Below, piece by piece: positions 44,649 to 53,423 of a DNA stretch of 64,000 nucleotides. The notes under the pieces were generated by a model. The model was not told the DNA's origin. It made no database searches and saw nothing but the letters and a program-made list of their open reading frames with translations. The translations under genes and the position numbers were made by a program. Each line of letters begins with the position of its first letter. The stretch's first letter is position 1. The DNA is from Salicibibacter cibarius. Lineage in GTDB: Bacteria > Bacillota > Bacilli > Bacillales > Marinococcaceae. Location: positions 2,418,001-2,482,000 of the forward strand of contig NZ_CP054705.1 in the NCBI RefSeq assembly GCF_016495725.1, given 5' to 3'.

Positions 44649-45242
44649 TTAATCATTGAACTTTTCTATGAAAAGCGGTTGATATTGTTCACCACGTATC
44701 GCTGCTTCAATGGTTTGCGGTATATCTTCCATTCTCGCCACCAGAGAAGTCGGTTTTTTATACGGGTTATCCTGGCCGAGCGGAACAAAGTACACATGAT
44801 GCATTTGCAGCAATGTTGCCAAATTACTGGCATTTAACCCAAGCGCATCGTTTGTGGAAATGGCCAAAACGACAGGGGAACTGTTTCTCAATGTTGCTTT
44901 CGCCGCCATTAATACCGGGGAGTCGGTTTGCGCGTTGGCAAACTTGCTCATGGAACTTCCGGTCATGGGCGCGATTAACATGGCATCAAGCGGCGTCTTC
45001 GGACCGTAGGGTTCTGCTTTCGGGATGGAGTTCACCACTTCACGGCCGGCCGCCTTTTCGATCGAATCCAACCAATGATTCGGCGTACCAAATTTTGTCT
45101 CCGTTGTTTGCACCGTATGACTGACAAAAGGAATTACTTCCGCTCCTTCGTCTTTCAGGCCATTGATCATCGGGATCACTTCTTCCAACGTGCAATGGGA
45201 CCCTGTCAAGCCAAATCCGATCCGTTTATCGTCGAGCATCAT
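44649..45242 (-). CDS. spoVFB: dipicolinate synthase subunit B
   Basis: Flavoprotein-like subunit with DpaA for making dipicolinic acid in the mother cell. About 197 residues. IGFGLTGSHCTLEEVIP at the N-terminus, LIAPMTGSSMSKFANAQTDSPV and AISTNDALGLNASNL. The first ATG (45251) is only a base or two after AAAGG, so M at 45242 is preferred. Overlaps or abuts dpaA. Confidence 0.94.
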   Translation of the reverse strand: MMLDDKRIGFGLTGSHCTLEEVIPMINGLKDEGAEVIPFVSHTVQTTETKFGTPNHWLDSIEKAAGREVVNSIPKAEPYGPKTPLDAMLIAPMTGSSMSKFANAQTDSPVLMAAKATLRNSSPVVLAISTNDALGLNASNLATLLQMHHVYFVPLGQDNPYKKPTSLVARMEDIPQTIEAAIRGEQYQPLFIEKFND

Positions 45243-45247
45243 TTTTA

Positions 45248-46126
45248 TCATCCTTTCTTATTATTCTCCGATTTCAATATTGCCAACGTCACGATGGCGA
45301 GGATCTCTCCAGCCGTTTCAGGAGCCACTTTTCCCGGCAAACCCGGCGCTTCTTGCGCTTGTAACCCGAGTTGGCCGGCAGTTTCCATATCAATGCCTCC
45401 GGGACGACTTGCGATGTCAAGGATATAGCAACTTTCCTTCACATAAGGCAATGTATCTTTTGCAAGCACGGGCGCAGGGATGGTATTGATGCAAATATCG
45501 GCACAAGCAAGTTCCGCATGCATCATGCATAGGCTTTTCACGCGATGGCCTGCCTGGTAGGCCCTTGCCTTTTCCTTATCATCATCCGTCACGACGGTTA
45601 CTTTTGCTCCAACGGATTGAAAAAGATCGGCAATCGTCACGCCACAACGGCCAAAACCGAGGTTAACCACAGTTGCGTTGTGAATGGTGGCCGATGTGTG
45701 CTGCATCGCCAGCATCAATGCCCCTTCCGCTGTCGGAACGGAATTGTAGACAGCGACATCGTCCCTTTCCATCCAACAGACGAGGTTTTCACCCAAATTA
45801 TTTAAGAATTCCGTCCTGATGCCGGTGAAAATAATGCAGTTTTTTGGTTTTTTTGCAAGCATTTCGCGTGTGACGATAAGCGGTTCCGGTGCATATTGCG
45901 CCTCTACCTCTCCGTCCGTGTTCACACCACTGACGGGGAAAAGGATGGCGCTTAATTGCCCCCAATGAATGTCTGATAATGTATGGACAGTAACATTGGC
46001 ATCCGCGAAGGAAAGCTGGTCAAATCCGACCACCGAAATATGGTCAACGCTTTTTTTTAGTCGATGCACGAGTTCAACTTGGCGACGATCTCCTCCGATG
46101 ACTGCAACATGTTCGATGATCTCCAC
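45248..46126 (-). CDS. spoVFA: dipicolinate synthase subunit A
   Basis: 292 residues. N-terminal domain VAVIGGDRRQVELVHRL, central Rossmann NLGFGRCGVTIADLF, and LDIASRPGGIDME near the C-terminus. Start is uncertain: the only standard in-frame start, GTG 46126, directly abuts AAAGGAG. Its length matches the B. subtilis protein. A SigK-like promoter precedes it. Confidence 0.94.
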   Translation of the reverse strand: MEIIEHVAVIGGDRRQVELVHRLKKSVDHISVVGFDQLSFADANVTVHTLSDIHWGQLSAILFPVSGVNTDGEVEAQYAPEPLIVTREMLAKKPKNCIIFTGIRTEFLNNLGENLVCWMERDDVAVYNSVPTAEGALMLAMQHTSATIHNATVVNLGFGRCGVTIADLFQSVGAKVTVVTDDDKEKARAYQAGHRVKSLCMMHAELACADICINTIPAPVLAKDTLPYVKESCYILDIASRPGGIDMETAGQLGLQAQEAPGLPGKVAPETAGEILAIVTLAILKSENNKKG

Positions 46127-46147
46127 CTCCTTTTGACCACTGCCCTA

Positions 46148-46176
46148 TAGATTATGAGCAGGTGCACAGTTCCGTG
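46148..46176 (-). promoter_or_regulatory. candidate SigK promoter of spoVFA
   Basis: Minus strand CAC (46174-46176), 17-bp spacer, CATAATCTA (46148-46156), fitting the SigK -10 CATANNNTA exactly and the AC-containing -35. This is the mother-cell sigma factor known to drive dipicolinate synthase. Confidence 0.6.
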
Positions 46177-46419
46177 AGGTTTTTCATCATTTCACCAACG
46201 GCTTATCAGAGGAAGTACATTTCGTGGAATTGCCCTTACGATATTGCGAAAATACGTGCTTTCCGGAAAAAAGGTGTAACTTGCATTCAATGCGCAACAT
46301 TTATGTCCGACAAAGAGAGAAAATGGATATGTGCCGGTTGCGGCCACGAGGGAGATAACGAAACAACCATTCTGCGAAGTGCAAAGGAATATCAATTTCT
46401 ATTCCTGGATAGAAATTGA
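46162..46419 (+). pseudogene. fragment resembling the C-terminus of a NERD-domain protein
   Basis: Open frame whose last 50 codons read CIQCATFMSDKERKWICAGC...ETTILRSAKEYQFLF, like the zinc-ribbon tail of NERD (nuclease-related) proteins. No NERD core precedes it, because the frame runs into the spoVFA promoter and 5' end. No good SD sequence. Interpreted as the surviving 3' end of a deleted gene. Confidence 0.5.
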
Positions 46420-46543
46420 CAGGATTAATGGTTCCAAGAAAAAATAAGAAGAGCCCTATCAACACATTTCAGGCACCTTAGTCAAGGGAGTGGTGCCTAT
46501 TATGTTCAGTTACGATCAGCGTTGCTTCGTGTTGATTTTTACC

Positions 46544-46735
46544 GCTGACCGGATACCAATGACACGATTAGTGACCCTTTAATCGGTTAGCCCCCGCTGT
46601 TCGGGTGTTAATTGTATGATTAGTGACCCTTCGAGCGTGTTTTTTGCCTCTGTTCGGGTGCTAATGACTCGGTTAGTGACCCTTTAACCTGGTTTTCACT
46701 GCTGTTCGGGTCCTAACCCGCAATTGTATGCCCTC
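46544..46735. repeat. 52/53-bp tandem array, family C
   Basis: About 3.7 units starting near 46544, 46596, 46649 and 46701. TTAGTGACCC recurs at offsets 52 and 53, CTGTTCGGG at 53 and 52. Each unit has GGGTGCTAA, eight bases, TTAGTGACCC, an imperfect dyad. No sequence similarity to families A or B. A looser fragment may precede it (46500-46543). Lies between spoVFA and ymxH with no gene. Confidence 0.82.
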
Positions 46736-46804
46736 CGTTCGAGCGGCAAAACCGCCGGCGCGTACGCCCGAAATGCTCGCAACCAAGTACCCATTACAGC
46801 ACCT

Positions 46805-46885
46805 AAGAAATTTCACCAAGCTTTTATGGCAAAAAGCCTTAGTTGCACTTATGTAGGTAAGAAAGTTTATACTTTTTTACCTACC
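46805..46885 (+). repeat. two-hairpin dispersed repeat, copy 2
   Basis: CACCAAGCTTTTATGG then AAAAAGCCTTAGTTGCACTT and GTAGGTAAGAAAGT...ACTTTTTTACCTAC. Same order and orientation as copy 1; first stem decayed, second kept. Confidence 0.8.
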
Positions 46886-46908
46886 AAAAAAGACCCCAGC
46901 AGGGGTCT
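46886..46908 (-). terminator. ymxH terminator
   Basis: AGACCCC-TGCT-GGGGTCT followed by TTTTTTGG on the minus strand, just past the ymxH stop (46910). Confidence 0.85.
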
Positions 46909-46909
46909 C

Positions 46910-47146
46910 TCAAACCGAACGATTGACGATAATCATATCTTCACCAATCGTATGAATATGATGCCAGCGAATCTCGAGCGTTTCTTCATTTTTTCGGAAT
47001 GGACTCCATCTCGTTGTCGGAAACAAGAAAGCTTCAATTTCACCGGTCGAAGCATTGACGCGGGCATCTAAACGCCCGGGAACACCAAGGCGTTCGCCTT
47101 GTTCAAAGTCAACGATTTCTTTGGCGCTCATTTCGCTTAATCGCAT
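46910..47146 (-). CDS. ymxH: YlmC/YmxH-family PRC-barrel sporulation protein
   Basis: 78 residues from ATG 47146 (SD AAGGGGGAT); the frame extends to 47182 without SD support. PRC-barrel-like beta fold with MRLSEMSAKEIVDFEQGERLG and IRWHHIHTIGEDMIIV. Family linked to sporulation; molecular role unknown. Follows the M16 peptidase mlpA as in B. subtilis. Confidence 0.9.
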   Translation of the reverse strand: MRLSEMSAKEIVDFEQGERLGVPGRLDARVNASTGEIEAFLFPTTRWSPFRKNEETLEIRWHHIHTIGEDMIIVNRSV

Positions 47147-47202
47147 ACGATCCCCCTTGTTAGGTGATAACGGTGGCCGCACAAGCCGCTTTCTGTAAAA
47201 AT

Positions 47203-48450
47203 CTATGCCAACGGCGACAATTTAGAACGACCTTTCGGTAATTTTCCGTCCGGGCTTATGATCGAGAGGGCGTAATCTTTCTCATAAAGGTTTCGGGCAA
47301 CTTTTTGAATTTCTCCGCTTGTCACGGCATCTATGCGTTCGGTTACCGTATCAAGCGAAGGGTGCCTCCCAAGGCTTAACTCATTTTTTCCGTTTCGGCT
47401 CATACGGCTGCTCGTGCTTTCCAATCCCAAGACCATGCTGCCTTGAACTTGCGATTTAACATCCTCCAGATCTTTGCCATCCACCTGTTCGTTTGCAAAG
47501 CGCTCAACCATCGATAAAACCGCCTCTAAAACTTCGTCTACATGCGTGGGAGCAGTTCCCGCGTAAACCGTCAACATCCCTCCGTCACGATACGTTACAT
47601 GATCGGAGAACACCGCGTACGCAAGCCCCCGTTGCTCCCGGATGTCCTGGAACAAGCGGCTGCTCATGCTCCCTCCCAATAATTGATTGAATAAGACCAT
47701 TGCATAAAGTTCATCATCACAGACCGGAATCCCGCTAAAACCAAGGCACAGATGGGCCTGCTCGATCCTTTTTGACCGTGCTTGCTTTTTGTTAAGCAAC
47801 ACAGGCGGTGTTTCGGAAACCGAGGGAGCCATGGTCGCCGAGAACCCGGAAAATTGAGATTTTGCAAAGGATAACAATTCATTATCTATTTTTCCCGCCA
47901 TCGATAAGACAACGTTATCAGGCCGGTAATGAGTATGAATAAAATCATATAATTGGTCACGGCTAAACGTGGGAACCGTTTTTTCCGTACCGAGAATTGG
48001 TCGCCCCAATGGATGGTCTCCGTAAGCGACGGCGTCGAGGTCATCATGCACAACATCATCGGCTGTATCCTCGACCATGCGGATTTCTTCAAGAACGACA
48101 TTTCGTTCTTTTGCCAATTCATCTTCATCAAAAACAGAGTTAAAAAACATGTCACTTAAAATATCCAAGGCTTCTTTCCCGTGTTTATCCATCACTTTTG
48201 CATAAAAACATGTATATTCTTTCGCCGTAAAAGCATTGACATCCCCGCCAATACGGTCAAAGCTTTCTGCAATCTCGGTTGCCGACCGTTTTTTTGTTCC
48301 CTTAAACAACATATGTTCAAGAAAATGGGACATGCCGTTTTCTTCTTCCTTTTCATCCCGCGATCCTGTGTAAATCCAAATGCCGATGGAAAGCGAACGG
48401 ACATGTTCCATCGGTTCATAAACGAGGCGCAGCCCGTTTGGCAAATTCAT
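47203..48450 (-). CDS. mlpA: M16-family zinc protease MlpA/YmxG
   Basis: 415 residues or slightly more. Zinc motif HFLEHMLFKGT near 43-47 intact; two M16 domains. The ATG at 48450 is 22 bases from the only SD sequence (AGAGGAGG). An in-frame ATT at 48462, ten bases from that SD, would add IVQR and align with the start of B. subtilis MlpA; the frame is closed by TGA just above it. Overlaps the ylxY stop. Processing-peptidase-like; substrate not certain. Confidence 0.9.
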   Translation of the reverse strand: MNLPNGLRLVYEPMEHVRSLSIGIWIYTGSRDEKEEENGMSHFLEHMLFKGTKKRSATEIAESFDRIGGDVNAFTAKEYTCFYAKVMDKHGKEALDILSDMFFNSVFDEDELAKERNVVLEEIRMVEDTADDVVHDDLDAVAYGDHPLGRPILGTEKTVPTFSRDQLYDFIHTHYRPDNVVLSMAGKIDNELLSFAKSQFSGFSATMAPSVSETPPVLLNKKQARSKRIEQAHLCLGFSGIPVCDDELYAMVLFNQLLGGSMSSRLFQDIREQRGLAYAVFSDHVTYRDGGMLTVYAGTAPTHVDEVLEAVLSMVERFANEQVDGKDLEDVKSQVQGSMVLGLESTSSRMSRNGKNELSLGRHPSLDTVTERIDAVTSGEIQKVARNLYEKDYALSIISPDGKLPKGRSKLSPLA

Positions 48451-49472
48451 TCGTTGAACAATAGCTCATCGTCCTCCTCTTCCTCTGATGGTCTTTGTGG
48501 TCCGCTCACCCGATTTTCGCTCATGACCGAAGAGATCGTACCTATCTCCAAATCCTGATCCCGAATCTGCTCAATCATCGCGCCGATGCCTTCGGCTGTC
48601 GGTTCTGTCGGGTGCATAAGGACGGTCGCTCCCGGGTGTATTTGATTCGTTACTCGTTCCACCATAGCATCCGGATCGGGATTTTGCCAATCAATCGTAT
48701 CGACGGTCCATAGCACAGTATACATGCCCAGTTCGTGGGCGATTTCCACCACTTCATTCCTGAAACTTCCCGACGGTGGCGTAAACCATTGCGGATGTTC
48801 ATTTAACGTTGCTTCAATCACTTCATTCGTCTCTTCCAATTCATTTCTTATTTCTTCCGAGGATAAAGAAGCCATATCACGATGGGAATACGCATGATTG
48901 CCTATTTCATGGCCTTCTTCCTTAATCATGCGGGCGATCCTGGGGTAGTCTCGTACCCACGATCCATCCAGAAAAAACGTTGCCTGTACATCCTGTTCGT
49001 TTAACTCGTTCAAAATGGTCGGAAGATGCTCGTTCCCCCAGGCAACATTTATAACAAAACCAACCATCGGCTTGTTCGGGTTTGCTTTATAAAATGGTGT
49101 TGGTGGCAAATCTTCATAAGACACTTCAGGGACCGTATCACGAAAAACAAGAAGTTCTTCGGCGTAACGGTCATGTTCTTTCATGTTTTCATATGACTCC
49201 GAAACATCAATCGTACGACCGTTATAACCGGGAATTCCTTTCCAAACGTCATCAATGAAAGCATCAATGGGAGGTTCATTGAACGCCTCTTCCGCCTCTT
49301 GAATCTGCTGGCGAATGTCTTCTGCGCTTTCTTCGGTCTGCAACTCTTCTGCTTCTTCTGTCCATGTATCGACGGTATCCTCCGATGTATGTGGAAGCTG
49401 CCAAGCGGTAAAGCCTACAATGACAACGAGAAGGCCTATGAACAGTTGCAAAAACCTCGTTTTAAACATCAT
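48447..49472 (-). CDS. ylxY: YlxY, polysaccharide deacetylase-like protein
   Basis: About 341 residues. N-terminal signal anchor (FLQLFIGLLVVIVGFTAWQL), acidic linker, then NodB-like domain from about 140. The first NodB motif (usually TFDDG) reads VINVAWGNE, so the catalytic and one metal aspartate are missing, while the histidine pair NHAYSH remains. Acidic C-terminus. ATG 49472 with GAGGGGTG upstream. Sits between pnp and mlpA. Probably not a standard deacetylase. Confidence 0.9.
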   Translation of the reverse strand: MMFKTRFLQLFIGLLVVIVGFTAWQLPHTSEDTVDTWTEEAEELQTEESAEDIRQQIQEAEEAFNEPPIDAFIDDVWKGIPGYNGRTIDVSESYENMKEHDRYAEELLVFRDTVPEVSYEDLPPTPFYKANPNKPMVGFVINVAWGNEHLPTILNELNEQDVQATFFLDGSWVRDYPRIARMIKEEGHEIGNHAYSHRDMASLSSEEIRNELEETNEVIEATLNEHPQWFTPPSGSFRNEVVEIAHELGMYTVLWTVDTIDWQNPDPDAMVERVTNQIHPGATVLMHPTEPTAEGIGAMIEQIRDQDLEIGTISSVMSENRVSGPQRPSEEEEDDELLFNE

Positions 49473-49686
49473 TTCGCTCACCCCTCGTCCCATTTTATGC
49501 GAGAGTTAAAGCGTTATGTTATGTGATGGACGTCAATGTAATGCAAAAACAGGTCAACATAAACTCAATGGTTATAATATATGAGTAGATGGGATAATGA
49601 CAACTAGCTAGCGGGGGAAAAACATGGGGACTCCTGTGGGAAAGCGTAGTGTTTTTCCGCAGCGGTTGCCCGAGCAAAAAAACAGT

Positions 49687-49714
49687 AAAAAAACTTGGTT
49701 GTTCGACCAAGTTT
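49687..49714 (-). terminator. pnp terminator
   Basis: AAACTTGGTCGAACAACCAAGTTT followed by TTTT on the minus strand, just after the pnp stop (49729). Confidence 0.88.
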
Positions 49715-49728
49715 CTCTTGCTGATCAA

Positions 49729-51807
49729 TTATTCTTCGTTTAGCAACACTTTTCGGGATAGATTTACGCGCCCTTGATTATCGATTTCCGTGACTTTCAC
49801 GTTAATCGTGTCCCCGATCTTTACAACATCTTCTACTTTGTTCACACGCTCTTTCGCCAGTTGGGAAATGTGGACGAGTCCGTCCCTTCCTTTGAACAAT
49901 TCCACGAATGCCCCGAATTTCTCAATGCGTTTCACTTTGCCTTCGTAGGTTTGCCCGACTTCAACTTCGCGGACGATATCTTCGATCGTCTTTTTCGCTT
50001 TTTCGTTCGCGCTTGCATCCGTTGAAGAAATATAGACGGTGCCGTCTTGTTCAATATCAATTTTCACGCCTGTATCTTCGATAATCTGATTAATCATTTT
50101 CCCGCTCGGTCCGATCACATCGCGAATTTTGTCCGGCTTAATATGCATCGTGAGAATTTTCGGTGCGTAAGCGGACAATTCCGGCCGTGATGTGCTGATC
50201 ACATCGAGCATGCTTTTTAACACTTGCATACGGGCATTACGGGCTTGATCCAAGGCTTCTTTCAACACTTCACGAGTGATTCCTTCGATCTTAATGTCCA
50301 TTTGCAAAGCGGTTATCCCTTCGGAGGTTCCGGCCACTTTAAAGTCCATGTCCCCGAGAGCGTCTTCCATTCCTTGGATATCGGTTAACACGGTTACGTC
50401 CTCATCTTCTTTGACAAGCCCCATGGCAATTCCGGCAACCGGTGATTTGATTGGAACACCGGCATCCATCATCGCGAGTGTACTCGCGCAAATGCTGGCC
50501 TGTGATGAGGAACCGTTGGATTCCAACACTTCGGAAACGAGTCGGATCGTATACGGAAACGCGTCCTCATCGGGAATCACTCTTTCCAATGCCCGCTCGC
50601 CAAGCGCGCCGTGTCCGATTTCCCGGCGTCCGGGTGCTCGCATCGGGCCTGTTTCCCCCACGCTAAAGGGCGGAAAATTGTAATGGTGCATAAACCGTTT
50701 CGATTCTTCCTCGCCGAGACCATCGATGATTTGTACGTCTCCGAGGGCACCCAACGTACAAACGCTGAGAGCTTGTGTTTGCCCGCGCGTGAATAATCCC
50801 GATCCGTGAGTACGTGGCAAAAGCTGAACTTCGGAAGAAAGATCCCGAATGTCTTCCCGGCCTCGTCCATCGGGGCGAATATTTTCTTTCGTAATCAAAC
50901 GGCGAAATTCGTTTTTGAGAAGGCTTTGCAAAATTTCCTTTACATCTTCATGATAGTCGTCGTCAAAGTTGGCGAGGATGGATGCTTCCACCTCTTTAAT
51001 GGCAACATCACGGGCATGTTTTTCTTTGACGAGCACAGCTTCTTTCAATTGTCCCTCCGCTTGATGCCGGACGTCTGTTTCCAAATCAACATCCGGTTGT
51101 TTCAACGTCACTTCCATCTTCTCTTTGCCTATTTTAGCGACGATTTCTTCTTGAAAAGCGACAATTCTTTTAATTTCCTCATGGGCAAATAAAATGGCTT
51201 CCAACATCTTTTCTTCGGCTACTTCGTTTGCACCCGCTTCAACCATGTTAATGGCTTCTTTCGTTCCCGCTACCGTTAATTCCATTTCGCTTAATTCCGC
51301 TTGCGCGCTTGTCGGGTTAACGACGAACTCCCCGTCCACAAGACCAATATCCACGCCGGCGACAGGGCCTGCAAACGGTAGATCCGATACCGAAAGTGCC
51401 AAGGAAGACCCAACCATTGCCGCCATTTCCGGAGATGCGTCCTGATCCACGCTCATCACCGTACTGATCACTTGGAGATCATTTCGGAAACCATCGGGGA
51501 ACAACGGACGAATCGGTCGGTCGATAAGCCTACTCGTTAATGTAGCGGCTTCCGATGGCCTTCCTTCCCGTTTAATAAATCCGCCGGGAATTTTTCCGGC
51601 TGCATACAAACGCTCTTCATAATTCACCGTTAATGGGAAGAATGGCAAGTCTTTTGGTTCTTTCGAGCCGGTCGCGGTGGTGAGCACGACACTATCGCCA
51701 TACTTTACAAGTACCGCGCCATTCGCCTGTTTGGCAAGTTTGCCAATTTCAAAAGACATCGTGCGGCCGCCGACATCAAGGGAAAATATTTGTTGTTCTT
51801 CTTCCAT
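49729..51807 (-). CDS. pnp: polyribonucleotide nucleotidyltransferase (PNPase)
   Basis: 3'-5' phosphorolytic RNase. 692 residues from ATG 51807 (SD AAAGGAGGT). Two RNase PH domains with the linker helix, catalytic second core around [15 protein letters not shown] and [33 protein letters not shown], then KH ([16 protein letters not shown]) and S1 ([17 protein letters not shown]). Follows rpsO. Confidence 0.98.
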   Translation of the reverse strand: MEEEQQIFSLDVGGRTMSFEIGKLAKQANGAVLVKYGDSVVLTTATGSKEPKDLPFFPLTVNYEERLYAAGKIPGGFIKREGRPSEAATLTSRLIDRPIRPLFPDGFRNDLQVISTVMSVDQDASPEMAAMVGSSLALSVSDLPFAGPVAGVDIGLVDGEFVVNPTSAQAELSEMELTVAGTKEAINMVEAGANEVAEEKMLEAILFAHEEIKRIVAFQEEIVAKIGKEKMEVTLKQPDVDLETDVRHQAEGQLKEAVLVKEKHARDVAIKEVEASILANFDDDYHEDVKEILQSLLKNEFRRLITKENIRPDGRGREDIRDLSSEVQLLPRTHGSGLFTRGQTQALSVCTLGALGDVQIIDGLGEEESKRFMHHYNFPPFSVGETGPMRAPGRREIGHGALGERALERVIPDEDAFPYTIRLVSEVLESNGSSSQASICASTLAMMDAGVPIKSPVAGIAMGLVKEDEDVTVLTDIQGMEDALGDMDFKVAGTSEGITALQMDIKIEGITREVLKEALDQARNARMQVLKSMLDVISTSRPELSAYAPKILTMHIKPDKIRDVIGPSGKMINQIIEDTGVKIDIEQDGTVYISSTDASANEKAKKTIEDIVREVEVGQTYEGKVKRIEKFGAFVELFKGRDGLVHISQLAKERVNKVEDVVKIGDTINVKVTEIDNQGRVNLSRKVLLNEE

Positions 51808-51862
51808 GTATATACCTCCTTTTTTGTCTTTTCGCGAATACATTTTCTATATACTCTTTGAA

Positions 51863-51892
51863 AAAAAAGCGGGATCAACCCCCCGCTTTTTG
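51863..51892 (-). terminator. rpsO terminator upstream of pnp
   Basis: AAAAAGCGGG, short loop, CCCGCTTTTTTTT on the minus strand between rpsO and pnp. Such a structure lets rpsO be made in excess of pnp. Confidence 0.82.
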
Positions 51893-51977
51893 TTTTATCC
51901 CATCCTAGCAACGGCGGGGAGCGCTGATAGCAACGAGTGCCTCCGGGGAAGAAACCTCCTCCCCTTACAGCCTCTGT

Positions 51978-52247
51978 TTATCGACGTAGTCCCAGCTTGC
52001 GGATAATATCACGATACCTTGTAATATCTTTGTTTCGCAGATACGTGAGCAAGTTTCGGCGCTTCCCGACCATTTTGAGCAAACCGCGACGTGAATGGTG
52101 ATCTTTGTTATGGGTGCGCAAATGCTCGTTCAATTCGACGATTTGTTCCGTAAGGATAGCGATTTGAACTTCCGGAGATCCGGTATCCGAATCGTGCACT
52201 TTATACGTATCGACAAGTTCTTGTTTACGTGCTTGACTAATAGCCAT
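51978..52247 (-). CDS. rpsO: 30S ribosomal protein S15
   Basis: 89 residues from ATG 52247 (SD AAAGGAGGTG). Classic S15 sequence: [37 protein letters not shown] and [10 protein letters not shown]. Binds the 16S central domain. The frame extending to 52361 is leader sequence. Confidence 0.98.
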   Translation of the reverse strand: MAISQARKQELVDTYKVHDSDTGSPEVQIAILTEQIVELNEHLRTHNKDHHSRRGLLKMVGKRRNLLTYLRNKDITRYRDIIRKLGLRR

Positions 52248-52402
52248 CCTTTCCACCTCCTTTTTATTTCTCCATTTCCCTCGCTTACCGCCGGTGGCGC
52301 GTGTAAGCCAAGCAAATGGCAGTAATGGCCCGGGAAACAGACCACATCGAATACAATACATTTTTTTTTACGAGAATGCAAGTGTTCGTTCGATTTTTCT
52401 TT

Positions 52403-53362
52403 TCATAGACCGGGGATTATTTCGAAATAACGATAAGCCGCGCGCTTGTCAGTTTCCATTTGGGTGACCAGTGCGTCTGTGGAATCGAATTTTATTTCAG
52501 GGCGGAGCATCGTTAACCATTTCATCTGTACGCGTTTCCCGTAAATCGTTTCATGAAAAGAAAGAAGATGGGCTTCGATCAGTGGCTCCGGTTGCCGGTC
52601 ATGAAACGTCGGACGGTACCCGAAACTGCATACAGCCGGGTAATCCGTTCCATCGATTTGCACATACGCGCAGAACACTCCGATTGGCGGCAATACATAG
52701 GTATCATCGAGCGCTATGTTCGCGGTCGGGAACCCCATCTCCCGTCCGCGCTTATCTCCTTCCACGACTACCCCATACACCGTATGGGGGCGTTTCAGTA
52801 AATAGCTTGCTTGCTCCAATTCCCCGGATTCTATATGTTGACGAATACGGGTGGAGCTTACTTTTTCTCCTTCTCTCTCCCATTTTGTAACAGCTGTCGT
52901 CGCAAATTTTCCATGGGCATGGGAAGGTAATGTTTCCATGTTGCCTTTCCCGTATTGACCATAAGAAAAATCAAAACCGGCAACGGCATGAACGACATGA
53001 AGCGGAAGGATATAACCATCAACAAATTGCTGGGGCGAAAGAGAGGAGAGTGTTTTGTCGAAAGTGACGACAATGAGCCGATGAACACCCAATTCACGTA
53101 TGCGCGATTCTTTTACCGGCAAAGGGGTTAATTCGGGATAATCAGTCCCTTCATAATCCTTGGAAAGAACCGTGCGCGGGTGAGGATGAAACGTTAATAC
53201 AGCAGCCTCGACGTCTCTTTTTTCCGCTTCTGCAATTGCAGTCCGAATCACTTTTTGATGCCCTTCGTGAACCCCATCGAAATATCCAAGCGCTAGCACG
53301 ATGGGAGGGCGTGATTCGCGTTCGTCAGCTGTTAATTCCGCCTGTAAATATTCCACTTCCAT
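52403..53362 (-). CDS. ribF: bifunctional riboflavin kinase/FAD synthetase
   Basis: 319 residues from ATG 53362 (SD AGGAGG, eight-base gap); the frame extends to 53407 across a hairpin and lacks an SD sequence there. N-terminal adenylyltransferase domain (LGYFDGVHEGHQKVI; STRIRQHIESG), C-terminal riboflavin kinase (GREMGFPTANIAL). Converts riboflavin to FMN and FAD. Called ribC in B. subtilis. Confidence 0.96.
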   Translation of the reverse strand: MEVEYLQAELTADERESRPPIVLALGYFDGVHEGHQKVIRTAIAEAEKRDVEAAVLTFHPHPRTVLSKDYEGTDYPELTPLPVKESRIRELGVHRLIVVTFDKTLSSLSPQQFVDGYILPLHVVHAVAGFDFSYGQYGKGNMETLPSHAHGKFATTAVTKWEREGEKVSSTRIRQHIESGELEQASYLLKRPHTVYGVVVEGDKRGREMGFPTANIALDDTYVLPPIGVFCAYVQIDGTDYPAVCSFGYRPTFHDRQPEPLIEAHLLSFHETIYGKRVQMKWLTMLRPEIKFDSTDALVTQMETDKRAAYRYFEIIPGL

Positions 53363-53382
53363 ATCTTCGGCCTCCTCATACT

Positions 53383-53418
53383 GGAGGTGAAAGGTGAGAG
53401 GTCTCACCTCTCACCTCC
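53383..53418 (-). repeat. truB-ribF intercistronic palindrome (GTGAGAGGTGAGA repeat)
   Basis: GGAGGTGAGAGGTGAG, four-base loop, CTCACCTTTCACCTCC: a 16-bp stem with one mismatch between the truB stop (53424) and the ribF start. The left half matches the repeat at 26073-26101. No T run; may be a processing or stability element. Confidence 0.72.
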
Positions 53419-53423
53419 CACAT

